Positions 1-9,060 are shown, counted from the first letter of the stretch. The stretch: 64,000 nt of DNA from Maribacter ulvicola (GCF_900155985.1 NZ_FTMA01000001.1:1650655-1714654); one strand, 5' to 3'. Notes: a model not told the origin generated them from the sequence alone. Program-made: numbers and translations.

Positions 1-126
1 TTTAAATAAACTGGAAATGATAAAAGTATAGTAGGTAGTAGAGGAGTAATAAAATAGTATTCAAGTTGATCTAAAGCTAGGTTTTAGACATTAGCTTACT
101 TGAATTTCAGGCACCAAGATGTATTT

Positions 127-163
127 AAAAAAGACTGCCCAGATCCCTCCGGACAGCCTTTTT
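127..163 (-). terminator. Rho-independent terminator of the lipocalin-like lipoprotein gene
   Basis: A 12-bp stem flanked by A and T runs lies just downstream of the minus-strand gene. Read on the minus strand the two imperfect positions become G-U wobbles, whereas on the plus strand they are mismatches. This makes it a minus-strand terminator. Confidence 0.6.
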
Positions 164-185
164 CCCATGGCCCTGTTAAAATTGT

Positions 186-563
186 TTATTCTCTTGTAGC
201 CAATGTAGCTCCATCTTTCTTTTCAAGATAGAAACCATGTTCAATTTCTTGAATGGTAATTACATTGTTGGGTTTGCCGTTAAGACCTTTGTACTCAATA
301 GTATAAGTGTTGCCTTGTTTGGACCAGTTGAAATCAGTTTTTAAGGTAATGGTGGTTCCTTTAATTTCATGATACCTTCCTAGGAAAACATCATTGAATA
401 TCCATTCTTGACGAATAGTTTGTTTTGCCGAGTTTTCAGGGGTAAAGTTTTTAGATTGTGACCAAATCCCTATGATAGGGTCGGTGTTATGTTCTATACG
501 AGAACAGTTCGCAAGAAACACAATAGCACATATAGCTAACAAAGAGAGGAACTTCTTAGTCAT
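186..563 (-). CDS. Small lipocalin-like lipoprotein
   Basis: This is a predicted exported lipoprotein of 125 residues. A charged start (MTKK), a hydrophobic stretch and a lipobox LANC place the lipidated cysteine at residue 20. The mature part is short, beta-rich and contains the pattern GIWSQS early on. This resembles the G-x-W start of lipocalin-like domains that are common in Bacteroidetes lipoproteins. The function is unknown; such domains often bind small hydrophobic ligands, but no ligand can be inferred here. It stands alone, divergent from mdh across a 290-nt spacer, with its own terminator. The start is supported by the signal peptide. The lipoprotein call is firm and the fold assignment is tentative. 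Confidence 0.7.
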   Translation of the reverse strand: MTKKFLSLLAICAIVFLANCSRIEHNTDPIIGIWSQSKNFTPENSAKQTIRQEWIFNDVFLGRYHEIKGTTITLKTDFNWSKQGNTYTIEYKGLNGKPNNVITIQEIEHGFYLEKKDGATLATRE

Positions 564-776
564 AAGTAGGTTAATTTAATTTTGGATTTGGGATCCACAG
601 TATTTAACGTGACTAATTTTGGGTTATTATTTTAATTCGATGTACGGTCACTTTTTGGCCACTTCTTCGTTAAAGCGCATTATTTTTTAACAAAATGTGC
701 ATTTTATCGATGTTTTCAAAGCCTTTTCATCCCAATTAAATCAATCCCTCCATAGCATAATTCGTCAATAAATACC

Positions 777-784
777 TATTTTTG
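777..784 (+). promoter_or_regulatory. Candidate -7 box for mdh
   Basis: TATTTTTG fits the Bacteroidetes -7 consensus TAnnTTTG about 70 nt before the mdh start. No TTG is found at the usual distance upstream, so support is moderate. The rest of the 290-nt spacer shows nothing further. Confidence 0.35.
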
Positions 785-853
785 GAACAGAAATTCAATA
801 AACATAAAGTGGACATTCCATTTTGTATATAATAATTCATAAAATAGAAATAA

Positions 854-1780
854 ATGAAAGTTACAGTTGTAGGTGCTGGTGCAGTAGGTGCTAGTTGTGC
901 AGAATACATTGCCATTAAAGATTTTGCTTCAGAAGTCGTTATTTTAGATATTAAAGAAGGTTATGCTGAAGGTAAGGCAATGGATTTAATGCAAACTGCA
1001 TCGTTGAACGGATTCGATACTAAAATTACAGGTAGTACAAGTGATTATGCTAAGACAGCAGATAGCCATATTGCTGTGATTACTTCTGGTATTCCAAGAA
1101 AACCAGGTATGACAAGAGAAGAGTTGATAGGTATTAATGCAGGTATCGTTAAAACCGTTTCTAGTAATTTATTAGAGCATTCACCTAACGTTATCATAAT
1201 AGTAGTTAGTAACCCAATGGATACTATGACCTATTTAGTTCATAAAACTACTGGTTTGCCTAAAAATAGGATTATTGGTATGGGCGGTGCTTTAGATAGC
1301 GCGCGTTTTAAGTATCGTTTGGCAGAAGCTATGGAAGCTCCTATTTCTGATATTGACGGTATGGTAATAGGTGGTCATAGTGATAAAGGTATGGTGCCTT
1401 TAACTTCTCATGCCACAAGAAACAGTATTCGTGTATCTGAATTTTTATCTGATGAAAGATTAGAGCAAGTTGCTGCCGATACTAAAGTTGGTGGTGCTAC
1501 TTTAACAGGATTGTTAGGTACAAGTGCATGGTATGCTCCAGGTGCTGCAGTTTCTGCTTTAGTTCAAGCTATCGCGTGTGATCAAAAGAAAATGTTCCCT
1601 TGTTCTACAATGCTAGAAGGAGAATATGGTTTAAATGATATCTGTATAGGTGTACCGGTAATCTTAGGAAAAAATGGAATTGAAAAAATAGTGGATATTC
1701 CTTTAAGTGATGCAGAAAAAGCAAAAATGCAGGAAAGTGCAGAGGGTGTTACTAAAACTAATGGTCTATTAGAGTTATAA
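854..1780 (+). CDS. mdh: Malate dehydrogenase
   Basis: NAD-dependent malate dehydrogenase of the LDH-like type (308 residues, normal length). It interconverts malate and oxaloacetate in the cytosolic TCA cycle. The Rossmann motif GAGAVG sits at residues 7-12 and Asp32 closes the second strand, which favours NAD. The substrate and catalytic residues are visible: Arg82 and Arg88 in the mobile loop, Asn120 in SNPMD, the Asp148/Arg151 pair, and the proton relay His175 in GGHSD. Arg82, where lactate dehydrogenases have Gln, supports malate over lactate. The gene is monocistronic, with a candidate promoter before it and a strong terminator after it. Confidence 0.96.
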   Translation: MKVTVVGAGAVGASCAEYIAIKDFASEVVILDIKEGYAEGKAMDLMQTASLNGFDTKITGSTSDYAKTADSHIAVITSGIPRKPGMTREELIGINAGIVKTVSSNLLEHSPNVIIIVVSNPMDTMTYLVHKTTGLPKNRIIGMGGALDSARFKYRLAEAMEAPISDIDGMVIGGHSDKGMVPLTSHATRNSIRVSEFLSDERLEQVAADTKVGGATLTGLLGTSAWYAPGAAVSALVQAIACDQKKMFPCSTMLEGEYGLNDICIGVPVILGKNGIEKIVDIPLSDAEKAKMQESAEGVTKTNGLLEL

Positions 1781-1803
1781 TTAGACTTTTTAATTCATAA
1801 AAT

Positions 1804-1836
1804 AAACCCTCTATGGCTAGGCTATAGAGGGTTTGT
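1804..1836 (+). terminator. Terminator after mdh
   Basis: The perfect inverted repeat AAACCCTCTAT / ATAGAGGGTTT has a short loop and a T-rich tail, 23 nt after the mdh stop codon. Confidence 0.8.
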
Positions 1837-1904
1837 TTATATAAGAAGATAGGCTTCAGGTACATATATTGTAGAAAATATACTACCTAGCATTTTTTTA
1901 TTTT

Positions 1905-1912
1905 TATATTTG
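1905..1912 (+). promoter_or_regulatory. Candidate -7 box 4 nt from the start codon
   Basis: TATATTTG is an exact TAnnTTTG match that ends four bases before the ATG at 1917. If used, transcription would start at or next to the start codon, giving a leaderless mRNA. No TTG lies at the usual spacing upstream, and the box could also serve an internal start. Confidence 0.35.
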
Positions 1913-1916
1913 CCGC

Positions 1917-2534
1917 ATGAATGCAAAATGGTGCGTAAGTACTTTATTTATTATTCTAGCCTTAATAGGGCTAAGTCAAGAGCAACTGAAAGCTTCTAAT
2001 CAGCAGATTGTATTACAATTTGTAAATGTAGAAGTAGCTTCGGAAGCTGCTCATGATGAGATTTTGGCAGTAATCACCAAGAAATTGGAAATTTTAGGTG
2101 TTGATGATGTCAAAATCATTGAAAATGACGGTACGCAATTAAGTATTCGTTATTACAGCGATGTTGATGCGCTTAGTGTTAAGGAATTTCTTTCTAACGA
2201 AAATCAATCGGCATCCAGCAATGAAGAGGAGTTTCCTTTAGATTATCCAAAAGAACAACTTCCGGAAACGTATAATTTAGTAGTATCTGATCTGCATCAA
2301 CAAGCGGATACCGGGGTTATTTTAAACGCGACTCTTGTTGCGGTTCAAAAGCAAAATTCTAAAAAAATAACTGACCCGGTATTTTTGCCGTTTAGTAATG
2401 CCGTAGTTTTGGGACCAGATGCCATTGTTGAGGTAGCTCTTAAAATCAATACAACTATTGCGATTACAATAGATAACACTTCACAAATAATTCCAGAAGT
2501 AAGGGCAGGACCTTGCACATGGGGAAATAGCTAA
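1917..2534 (+). CDS. Exported protein with SecD-P1-like segment, upstream of secDF
   Basis: Unnamed 205-residue protein with an N-terminal hydrophobic signal or anchor (residues about 4-24) and no other membrane segment, so it probably acts outside the inner membrane. Residues about 30-95 have an alternating strand/helix pattern. The piece KKLEILGVDDVKI, followed by a loop and strand, parallels the LRERIDGFGVTQPNI segment of the SecD P1 head encoded 1.3 kb downstream. A weaker C-terminal beta-rich part ends in GPCTWG. It lies 109 nt upstream of secDF and is probably co-expressed or functionally linked. The SecD resemblance is my reading by eye and is not proof of function. No alternative ATG exists; a GTG seven codons in is possible. 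Confidence 0.6.
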   Translation: MNAKWCVSTLFIILALIGLSQEQLKASNQQIVLQFVNVEVASEAAHDEILAVITKKLEILGVDDVKIIENDGTQLSIRYYSDVDALSVKEFLSNENQSASSNEEEFPLDYPKEQLPETYNLVVSDLHQQADTGVILNATLVAVQKQNSKKITDPVFLPFSNAVVLGPDAIVEVALKINTTIAITIDNTSQIIPEVRAGPCTWGNS

Positions 2535-2643
2535 TTTCCGATATCATATACTAAGTAGCATAATTACTTTTTGTAAAAGTAAGCTACCCTGGTTTTTACC
2601 ATACAAACGATCATAATCAACATAAATTAAATAAACTATTAAA

Positions 2644-5631
2644 ATGCAAAACAAAGGACTTATAAAGCTGTTTGCTTTATTATTTGGGTTAGTTAGTATT
2701 TACCAGCTATCCTATACTTTCGTAACTAGTAAAGTAGAAAAAGAAGCGAACACTTTCGCTGCTAGCCGTATATCTGAATCTGAAGAAGGATATGTATCTA
2801 AAAGAGAAGTGGCAGCTGCTAGCTATCTTGACTCTATTGGTAATAATCCTGTATTAGGATATACTAATTACAATGAAGCTAAAAAGAAAGAACTGAACAA
2901 AGGTCTTGACCTTAAAGGAGGTATCAACGTTACCTTACAGATTTCTATTAAGGATATCCTTAAAGGATTGGCCAATAACACCAAAAGCCCAGTATTCAAT
3001 AAAGCGTTAGCAGATGCAGATGCTGCGGCAAGTAATAGCGATGACACGTATATCGATTTGTTTTTTGAAGCTTTCGATAATATCAAAGGAGATACTAAAT
3101 TAGCTTCACCAGAGATCTTCGCTAACAAAGGTCTTAGTGATGAAATTAACTTTCAAATGTCTGATGATGAGGTGAAGCCTATCATCCGTAGAAAAATAGA
3201 TGAATCTATCGTTTCTGCTTTTGAGGTATTAAGAGAGCGTATAGATGGTTTTGGTGTAACACAGCCAAACATTCAAAGAGAAGGTAACTCTGGTCGTATT
3301 TTGGTTGAATTACCAGGTGCTAGAGATATTGCTCGTGCACAAGATCTTTTATCAAGTACTGCCCAATTAGAATTTTGGGAAACCTACAAGCAAAGTAATA
3401 CTAGCTTTAGTACGTTCCTTATTCAAGCGAACGAGAAATTAAAAACGATTGTTGAGGTTAAGCAACCAGAACAAATCAAAGAAGAGTCTGAATTAGATTC
3501 TTTATTATCTGACGTTTCTGCTGATTCTTTAGATTTAGCGGCACAGGTAAATCCATTATACGAGTTGTTGATTCCTGCAAACCCGGGATCAAACGCCATG
3601 TTCCGTGCTGCAATTAAGGATACGGCAACTATTGGTTCTTACTTAAGAATGCCGGAAATTAGAAGGTTGTTGCCTGCTGATATTCAGTTTACAAAATTTG
3701 TGTGGGAAAGACCCTCTACAGAAGATACTGAAGTTATCGATTTATATGCGTTAAAATCTAACCGCGATGGTACACCAAGAATTAGTGGTGATGTAGTAAG
3801 TGATGCTAGAGCAGATTTCGATCAGTTCAGTAAGCCTGCTGTATCCATGACTATGAATACTAAGGGTGCTAAAGAATGGGAAAAATTAACAGGAGATGCT
3901 TACACGAATCAGACTGGTATTGCTATTGTTTTAGATAACAAAGTATATACTGCTCCTGGTGTTTCTTCTGGTCCTATATCTGGTGGTCGATCAGAAATTA
4001 CGGGTGACTTTACCGTAAACGAAACAAAAGATATTTCTAACGTTCTTAGGGCTGGTAAACTTCCTGCTTCTGCTGAAATCATTCAATCAGAAATTGTTGG
4101 TCCTTCATTGGGTCAAGAAGCTATTGATAGTGGTTTTATGTCTTTCTTAATCGCTTTTGTAATCGTTCTTTTATGGATGGTTGCTTACTACGGTAAAGCT
4201 GGTGTATTTGCTGATATCGCTTTAATGTTGAACATCTTATTGATTTTTGGTGTATTAACGAGCTTAAATGCGGTATTGACTTTACCAGGGATTGCCGGTA
4301 TTGTTTTAACACTTGGTATGTCTGTCGATGCTAACGTACTGATCTTTGAGCGTATTAAAGAAGAGTTGGCAAAAGGTAAGGGTAAGAGCCAAGCTGTAGC
4401 TGATGGTTTTGGTAATGCATTGTCTTCTATTTTAGATGCGAACATTACAACAGGTTTAACTGCGGTAATCTTATTTATTTTTGGATCAGGTCCAATTAAA
4501 GGTTTCGCAACTACTTTGCTTATTGGTATTATAACATCTTTATTTACAGCAATATTCATCACTCGTTTGTTAATTGACTGGTATATTAGTGGAAAAGGTA
4601 GAAGTTTGGATTTCTCTACTGGTATCACTAAAAACCTTTTCAAGGGAATTAATGTTGATTTCTTGGCGAAGAGAAAAATTGCTTACGTCATATCTGGAAT
4701 TTTAATAGCAGTTGGTTTATTCTCATTGTTAGCAGGCCCAGGATTACAAAAAGGGGTAGATTTTATTGGTGGACGTTCCTATACGGTTCGTTTTGAGCAT
4801 CCTGTTAATCCTTCTGAAATTACATCAGAATTGAATACTGTGTTTGGCAGCGGAACAAATGTGAAAACATATGGTGAGTCTAACCAAGTAAAAATTACAA
4901 CTCCTTATAAGGTAGATGTAGAAGGTATTGAAGTGGATACTGAAATTCAAGATAAACTATATACTTCGCTTCAAAAGTACTTGCCAGATGGTTTTAGTAA
5001 AGAGGCCTTTGTATTAGGTGGTGTTGATGAAGAAGCAGTTGGTATTTTGGCATCTGTAAAGGTTGGACCAACAATTGCGGATGATATTCAGAAAAATGCA
5101 TTCTTGGCCATTTTAGGATCATTACTTGTAGTGTTTCTTTATATCTTACTTAGATTTAGAAGATGGCAATTCTCATTGGGTGCTGTTACGGCAGTATTCC
5201 ATGATGTATTGATCGTACTAGGTGTATTCTCAATATTCGGTAAACTTATGCCATTTAACATGGAAATTGATCAAGCGTTTATTGCGGCAATACTAACCGT
5301 AATTGGTTACTCGCTGAATGATACCGTGGTAGTATTTGACCGTATTCGTGAAACTTTAGCTGAACGTGGCTGGAAAGGTGGTTCTAATATTAATTTTGCT
5401 ATTAATACTACCTTAAGTAGAACATTGAATACCTCATTAACTACATTGGTCGTATTATTGGCAATCTTTATTTTTGGAGGTGAGTCTTTAAGAGGATTTA
5501 TGTTTGCAATGATCGTTGGTGTGGTTATTGGTACCTACTCATCTGTATTTATTGCAACACCTGTAATGTTCGATGCATTGAGCAAGAATGTTACTTCTGG
5601 TGACGCTAAGCCAAGTGCTGAAGTAGAATAA
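2644..5631 (+). CDS. secDF: Protein translocase SecDF, fused
   Basis: A fused SecD-SecF inner-membrane protein (995 residues). It uses the proton motive force to pull preproteins through SecYEG on the periplasmic side. A first membrane helix lies at residues 7-27. The conserved D1 motif GLDLKGGINVTLQI follows, then a large periplasmic P1 region containing the RERIDGFGV signature. After that come the SecD helices with GMSVDANVLIFERIKEE. The SecF half starts near residue 670 with a second periplasmic domain and ends with GYSLNDTVVVFDRIRE. Fusion is usual in Bacteroidetes. P1 carries an extra Ser/Glu-rich segment (about residues 270-310). The gene appears monocistronic or coupled to the small gene upstream, and ends at a bidirectional terminator. 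Confidence 0.97.
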   Translation: MQNKGLIKLFALLFGLVSIYQLSYTFVTSKVEKEANTFAASRISESEEGYVSKREVAAASYLDSIGNNPVLGYTNYNEAKKKELNKGLDLKGGINVTLQISIKDILKGLANNTKSPVFNKALADADAAASNSDDTYIDLFFEAFDNIKGDTKLASPEIFANKGLSDEINFQMSDDEVKPIIRRKIDESIVSAFEVLRERIDGFGVTQPNIQREGNSGRILVELPGARDIARAQDLLSSTAQLEFWETYKQSNTSFSTFLIQANEKLKTIVEVKQPEQIKEESELDSLLSDVSADSLDLAAQVNPLYELLIPANPGSNAMFRAAIKDTATIGSYLRMPEIRRLLPADIQFTKFVWERPSTEDTEVIDLYALKSNRDGTPRISGDVVSDARADFDQFSKPAVSMTMNTKGAKEWEKLTGDAYTNQTGIAIVLDNKVYTAPGVSSGPISGGRSEITGDFTVNETKDISNVLRAGKLPASAEIIQSEIVGPSLGQEAIDSGFMSFLIAFVIVLLWMVAYYGKAGVFADIALMLNILLIFGVLTSLNAVLTLPGIAGIVLTLGMSVDANVLIFERIKEELAKGKGKSQAVADGFGNALSSILDANITTGLTAVILFIFGSGPIKGFATTLLIGIITSLFTAIFITRLLIDWYISGKGRSLDFSTGITKNLFKGINVDFLAKRKIAYVISGILIAVGLFSLLAGPGLQKGVDFIGGRSYTVRFEHPVNPSEITSELNTVFGSGTNVKTYGESNQVKITTPYKVDVEGIEVDTEIQDKLYTSLQKYLPDGFSKEAFVLGGVDEEAVGILASVKVGPTIADDIQKNAFLAILGSLLVVFLYILLRFRRWQFSLGAVTAVFHDVLIVLGVFSIFGKLMPFNMEIDQAFIAAILTVIGYSLNDTVVVFDRIRETLAERGWKGGSNINFAINTTLSRTLNTSLTTLVVLLAIFIFGGESLRGFMFAMIVGVVIGTYSSVFIATPVMFDALSKNVTSGDAKPSAEVE

Positions 5632-5651
5632 ATTTATAATTAACTCAAGTA

Positions 5652-5687
5652 AAAGGGCCGCTCATTTCTGAGCGGCCCTTTGTTTTT
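5652..5687. terminator. Bidirectional terminator between secDF and the ABC ATPase gene
   Basis: AAAGGGCCGCTCA / TGAGCGGCCCTTT is a perfect 13-bp stem with a four-base loop, A-rich on one side and T-rich on the other. It can serve both converging genes. Confidence 0.85.
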
Positions 5688-5701
5688 ATAAGGCTTTCTT
5701 T

Positions 5702-6928
5702 TTATTTTATAATACCAGATGAACCATTTTTACCAGGTATAAGGTTTAAAGTCCGTTTCGGTTTTAGACCTTTTTCTTTTCTATGCGAAACGAAAATGAT
5801 GGCGGTATCTGTTTCATTAGCGAACTTATTGACCAAGGCAACTAATAATCCGGCGGACTCATCATCCATACCTGCCGTGGGTTCATCTAAGATTAGAATT
5901 GGAGGTCTTTTGACAATGGCACGCGCGGTCATCACCAATCGTTGTTGACCGGTTGATAAAGTATTGAAATAGGTATGCTTTAAATCTTGTAAATTTAATA
6001 GAGTAAGCCATTGATTAACGATTCTTTTTTGCAACTCTGTTGGTATGGTGTAAAGCCCTACGGAGTCCGTTAAGCCAGAAATGAGCATATGTTCTATAGA
6101 ATGCCTGCCATGAAATTTAAGTGTCATTGCCGGTGCGTAATAGCCAATTTTCTTTTTAATGTCCCACACACTTTCTCCGCTTCCCTTTTTATTCCCGAAC
6201 AAATATATTTCTTGACCATATGCTTTTGGATTGTCACCAAATATCATGGAAAGCATAGTGGATTTACCACTGCCGTTTGCACCAGAAAGTTGCCAGAAAT
6301 CGCCCTTCTTTACCGTCCAATTAATTGTGTTCAATATTTGTTTCTCACCATAGGAAATACTTACCTCCTTAAAGTCGATTAAGGTATCATCTAGGTTGGT
6401 AAAAGGCGTTGTGGATGCGGGAATATGTATGGAGTTAAATACTTCTTTAATTTCACTTTCATTAATTACAGCATCGTTTATAACCGAAAATTTATTTTTT
6501 TTAATACTACCAAAATGGTCAATAAATGAAAGGGTGTCTTCCTTTCTGCTGGCCAATTGAATAAAAGTAATGTCTTTGGAATGTTCTTGTAATATAGACT
6601 TCAGTGCTGATTGAAAAGCAATATCTAAATTATCAAAGGGATTATCTAGAATTATGTAATCTGGTTTTTCGTTCAACAAGTAATGAAGAAGTGCTCTTTT
6701 TTGTTCTCCACTAGACATGGTTTCTAGCGCTTGATGTTCAGAGCTAATGATTTTTTTGTCGTGCTTATCTTCCTCGTCAATAAGTTTGTCCAAGGTGAAA
6801 GCAGAAAATAAGCTGCCGGTTTTATCTTTGAATTCTTTAAGGTCAACAGGTATTCTACCATGTTGAAAATCTTTAATGAAACCTTTCTTGTCAGAATTGT
6901 TATCTAAATATATTACCCAATGATTCAT
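5702..6928 (-). CDS. Double ABC ATPase, ModF-like, with degenerate N-terminal domain
   Basis: Soluble protein of 408 residues with two ABC nucleotide-binding halves and no membrane segment, similar in plan to ModF-type ATPases. The C-terminal half is complete: Walker A GANGSGKST at 216-224, signature LSTGQQ near 324, Walker B ILILDEP at 344-350 and the switch histidine in VSHRKE. The N-terminal half keeps a signature (MSSGEQKR at 71-78) and a Walker B-like IILDNPFDNLD. It has no Walker A, and the catalytic glutamate is replaced by asparagine, so one site is probably non-hydrolytic. The gene abuts the acetyltransferase gene with zero spacing, which suggests translational coupling. The substrate is unknown and no permease is nearby; a role with ribosomes or in signalling is as likely as transport. 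Confidence 0.75.
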   Translation of the reverse strand: MNHWVIYLDNNSDKKGFIKDFQHGRIPVDLKEFKDKTGSLFSAFTLDKLIDEEDKHDKKIISSEHQALETMSSGEQKRALLHYLLNEKPDYIILDNPFDNLDIAFQSALKSILQEHSKDITFIQLASRKEDTLSFIDHFGSIKKNKFSVINDAVINESEIKEVFNSIHIPASTTPFTNLDDTLIDFKEVSISYGEKQILNTINWTVKKGDFWQLSGANGSGKSTMLSMIFGDNPKAYGQEIYLFGNKKGSGESVWDIKKKIGYYAPAMTLKFHGRHSIEHMLISGLTDSVGLYTIPTELQKRIVNQWLTLLNLQDLKHTYFNTLSTGQQRLVMTARAIVKRPPILILDEPTAGMDDESAGLLVALVNKFANETDTAIIFVSHRKEKGLKPKRTLNLIPGKNGSSGIIK

Positions 6929-7450
6929 TTATGCATCTATTCTAAAAATATGAACTTCGTTGTTATGGTAGGTGGTTGTGAAATCTAAAAACATGCCGTT
7001 TTTTAAAGCTGTTTTCTGCGAAGGAACATTGTTAACCTGTATGATAGAAATTAAACTCTTGGTCCAACCTTCTTGAAAAGCTATTTGTTTGCACTTTTGG
7101 GCCGCTTCAAAAGCAAAACCTTGTCGCCAATATTTGGGTAGTATGGAATAGCCTATTTCAAATTCTTTCTTGCCAGCTACTTCTTGAAGCAGCACTCCGC
7201 AAAGACCCACAAATGTATTTGTGTTCTTTAGAAACAGGGCATTCATGCCGCCCAAATTTTTAGCATAGCGCTCAAATATTCTATTAAATTGTTGTTGGCA
7301 GGCTTCTTTAGGATTTTTTGGTAATCCTACCCAATATTGGCTACTTAATGGTTCTTCATGAAAGGGTAGCCAATTTTCAAAATCTGATGGCTGTACTTCT
7401 TTAAAAAGTAAGCGTTCAGATTCTTCATTGAATAATACATACTCTGGCAT
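6929..7450 (-). CDS. GNAT family N-acetyltransferase (RimJ/RimL type)
   Basis: A 173-residue GNAT-fold acetyltransferase, predicted cytosolic and using acetyl-CoA. The RimJ/RimL-like layout is visible. A start ERLLFKEVQPSDFENW is followed by the central strand FEIGYSILPKYWRQGFAFEA, which carries the acetyl-CoA loop (Q/R-x-x-G-x-A form RQGFAFEA). The end IIQVNNVPSQKTALKNGM is typical of this group. Length is normal. The stop codon touches the start codon of the following ABC ATPase gene, so the two are likely one transcript. The substrate (a ribosomal protein N-terminus, an amino-sugar or another amine) cannot be read from the sequence. Confidence 0.8.
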   Translation of the reverse strand: MPEYVLFNEESERLLFKEVQPSDFENWLPFHEEPLSSQYWVGLPKNPKEACQQQFNRIFERYAKNLGGMNALFLKNTNTFVGLCGVLLQEVAGKKEFEIGYSILPKYWRQGFAFEAAQKCKQIAFQEGWTKSLISIIQVNNVPSQKTALKNGMFLDFTTTYHNNEVHIFRIDA

Positions 7451-7480
7451 TATGCTATACTAAAATATAAAGTGCAGTAA

Positions 7481-7972
7481 TTATTTTCTGCTAAAACTAA
7501 TACTGTCACCAACAGATAGTCCCAATTCTTGTGTTAGACCACCGTTGACTTCCAAAACATATTTAATAGGAACTTGAGATGATAGACCAGCTTCATTTAG
7601 TGGTTGCGCATTTTCTTGAAAACTAGCAATTTTTAAATCTTCTTTTATATAGATGATATCTAGAGGAAACTCTGTGTTCTTCATGTAAAAAGAGTGTATT
7701 CTCTCATCAGGAAAAATAAATAACATCCCTTGATTGGCATCCATTCCCTTGCGGTACATGAGTCCCGTTTGTGTTTCGTAATCTGTTTCTGCAAATTCAA
7801 TATTAAAATTTGTCTTTACGGTATTACTCGCATTTAAAAAGATGGTTAAATCTCCTTCATAGGTAAAATTTATGCTTTGAGTGGCAATAGTATTTTTTGA
7901 TGCTTCTTTACAGGAAAAAAGTAGCAGTGCTACGACCATTATAAAAATTGAATTTGTATGTGTCGTCTTCAA
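7481..7972 (-). CDS. DUF192 lipoprotein
   Basis: Exported DUF192 protein, a small beta-rich family of unknown function. Family features are NIEFAETDYETQTGLMYRKGMDANQGMLFIFP, SFYMKNTEFPLDIIYI near the middle and an AKYVLEVNGG-like stretch (KYVLEVNGG). An in-frame ATG exists at 8041, but it lies 67 nt inside lgt. I prefer TTG at 7970-7972, just past the lgt stop. This gives a classical lipoprotein signal: MKTT, a hydrophobic core, and LLFSC with Cys at residue 21. The next ATG (7937-7939) leaves only nine residues before the cysteine. The gene follows lgt, the enzyme that lipidates such proteins, probably in one transcript. The family call is strong and the start is less certain. Confidence 0.8.
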   Translation of the reverse strand: MKTTHTNSIFIMVVALLLFSCKEASKNTIATQSINFTYEGDLTIFLNASNTVKTNFNIEFAETDYETQTGLMYRKGMDANQGMLFIFPDERIHSFYMKNTEFPLDIIYIKEDLKIASFQENAQPLNEAGLSSQVPIKYVLEVNGGLTQELGLSVGDSISFSRK

Positions 7973-7974
7973 TA

Positions 7975-8937
7975 TTATATAGTTTTTGTCTTTCTGAACA
8001 TGAAGTAGAACCCTATAAGAATAAAAGGAATACTTAACCATTGACCGGTTGAAAGTAAACCTAAAGATTCTTCAAAACCACCTTGACTTTTCTTAACGAA
8101 TTCAGCAAAGAAACGAACCGTCCATAATAACACAAAGAACAACCCAAATAGGTAACCAGGCTTATTCTTCTTGTCAGTCTTCCAGTACAGGAAATACAAT
8201 AGAACAAAGATGCAAAGGTAGCCTATACCTTCGTATAATTGTGCTGGGTGACGGTATGGTATTTCAGCTAAATACTGAGAAAATTGTGGGTTATTTTCTA
8301 TGGCTGCATATGCGGCATTAACAGTTTTTTCTTGTGTAATGCCCAATGCTTTTGATGGATGCAAGTCGTCTGAATCACGAATGAATTTTGTAGCGAAAAT
8401 GAAATTTTCATCTACCACTTTTCCGTTGATTTCAGAATTGAAAAAATTACCTAAACGTACGCAAAAGCAACCGATTGCTACAGGTATGGTCATTCTGTCA
8501 AATATCCAAAGCATTTTAAATTCCGGATATTTTCTAGTGTACAGATACGTACCGATAATAATACCGATAGTTGCGCCGTGACTAGCTAAACCTGCGAAAC
8601 CCGTAAATTCATAACCACTTATTAAGCCAAATAATAAACTACCAGATGCACTTTCGCGAACGGGAATTAAAATTTCTATAAGATGGTTAGCGTAGTAAGC
8701 CCAGTCATAAAAGAATACATGACCTAATCTTGCCCCAAGCATAGTGCTTAAAACGGTGTATATAAAAAGGGAATCTAATTGCTCAACTGATTTTTTTTCG
8801 TTGAGGAATATCTTTTTCATTATATACCAACCTAAAGCAAAAGCGGTGATCCATAGAAGATTGTAGTACTTTATTTGTATGAATCCGATGTTGAAAAGTG
8901 TCTCATTCGGATTCCAAGTAATTCCTAAAAAATGCAT
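7975..8937 (-). CDS. lgt: Prolipoprotein diacylglyceryl transferase
   Basis: Integral inner-membrane enzyme (320 residues). It transfers diacylglycerol from phosphatidylglycerol to the lipobox cysteine of prolipoproteins, the first step of lipoprotein maturation. About seven hydrophobic segments are evident. Diagnostic motifs are the central RLGNFFNSEINGK and the downstream YRHPAQLYEGIGYL, which match the conserved Lgt signature (G-N-F-x-N-x-E) and the H-P-x-Q-L-Y-E block. The SHGATIG segment supplies the conserved histidine region. It is slightly longer than proteobacterial Lgt, as usual for Bacteroidetes. It precedes the DUF192 lipoprotein by a few bases and is likely co-transcribed. Several lipoproteins in this window would be substrates. 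Confidence 0.95.
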   Translation of the reverse strand: MHFLGITWNPNETLFNIGFIQIKYYNLLWITAFALGWYIMKKIFLNEKKSVEQLDSLFIYTVLSTMLGARLGHVFFYDWAYYANHLIEILIPVRESASGSLLFGLISGYEFTGFAGLASHGATIGIIIGTYLYTRKYPEFKMLWIFDRMTIPVAIGCFCVRLGNFFNSEINGKVVDENFIFATKFIRDSDDLHPSKALGITQEKTVNAAYAAIENNPQFSQYLAEIPYRHPAQLYEGIGYLCIFVLLYFLYWKTDKKNKPGYLFGLFFVLLWTVRFFAEFVKKSQGGFEESLGLLSTGQWLSIPFILIGFYFMFRKTKTI

Positions 8938-9060
8938 GTGTTGAATTTTGAAAGGCTAAGATAATAAAATAGAAATCTACCTAGGCTTTAGAATGTGGAA
9001 ATTGGTTTTGGTATAGGTTAAAAGAGCGTTAAGATTATAGATTATACATTAAGTGAAATA

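Noticed and set aside
4188..4643. 151-codon minus-strand frame inside secDF
   Set aside because: It lies fully antisense to a conserved membrane region of SecDF; the frame is a codon-bias shadow.
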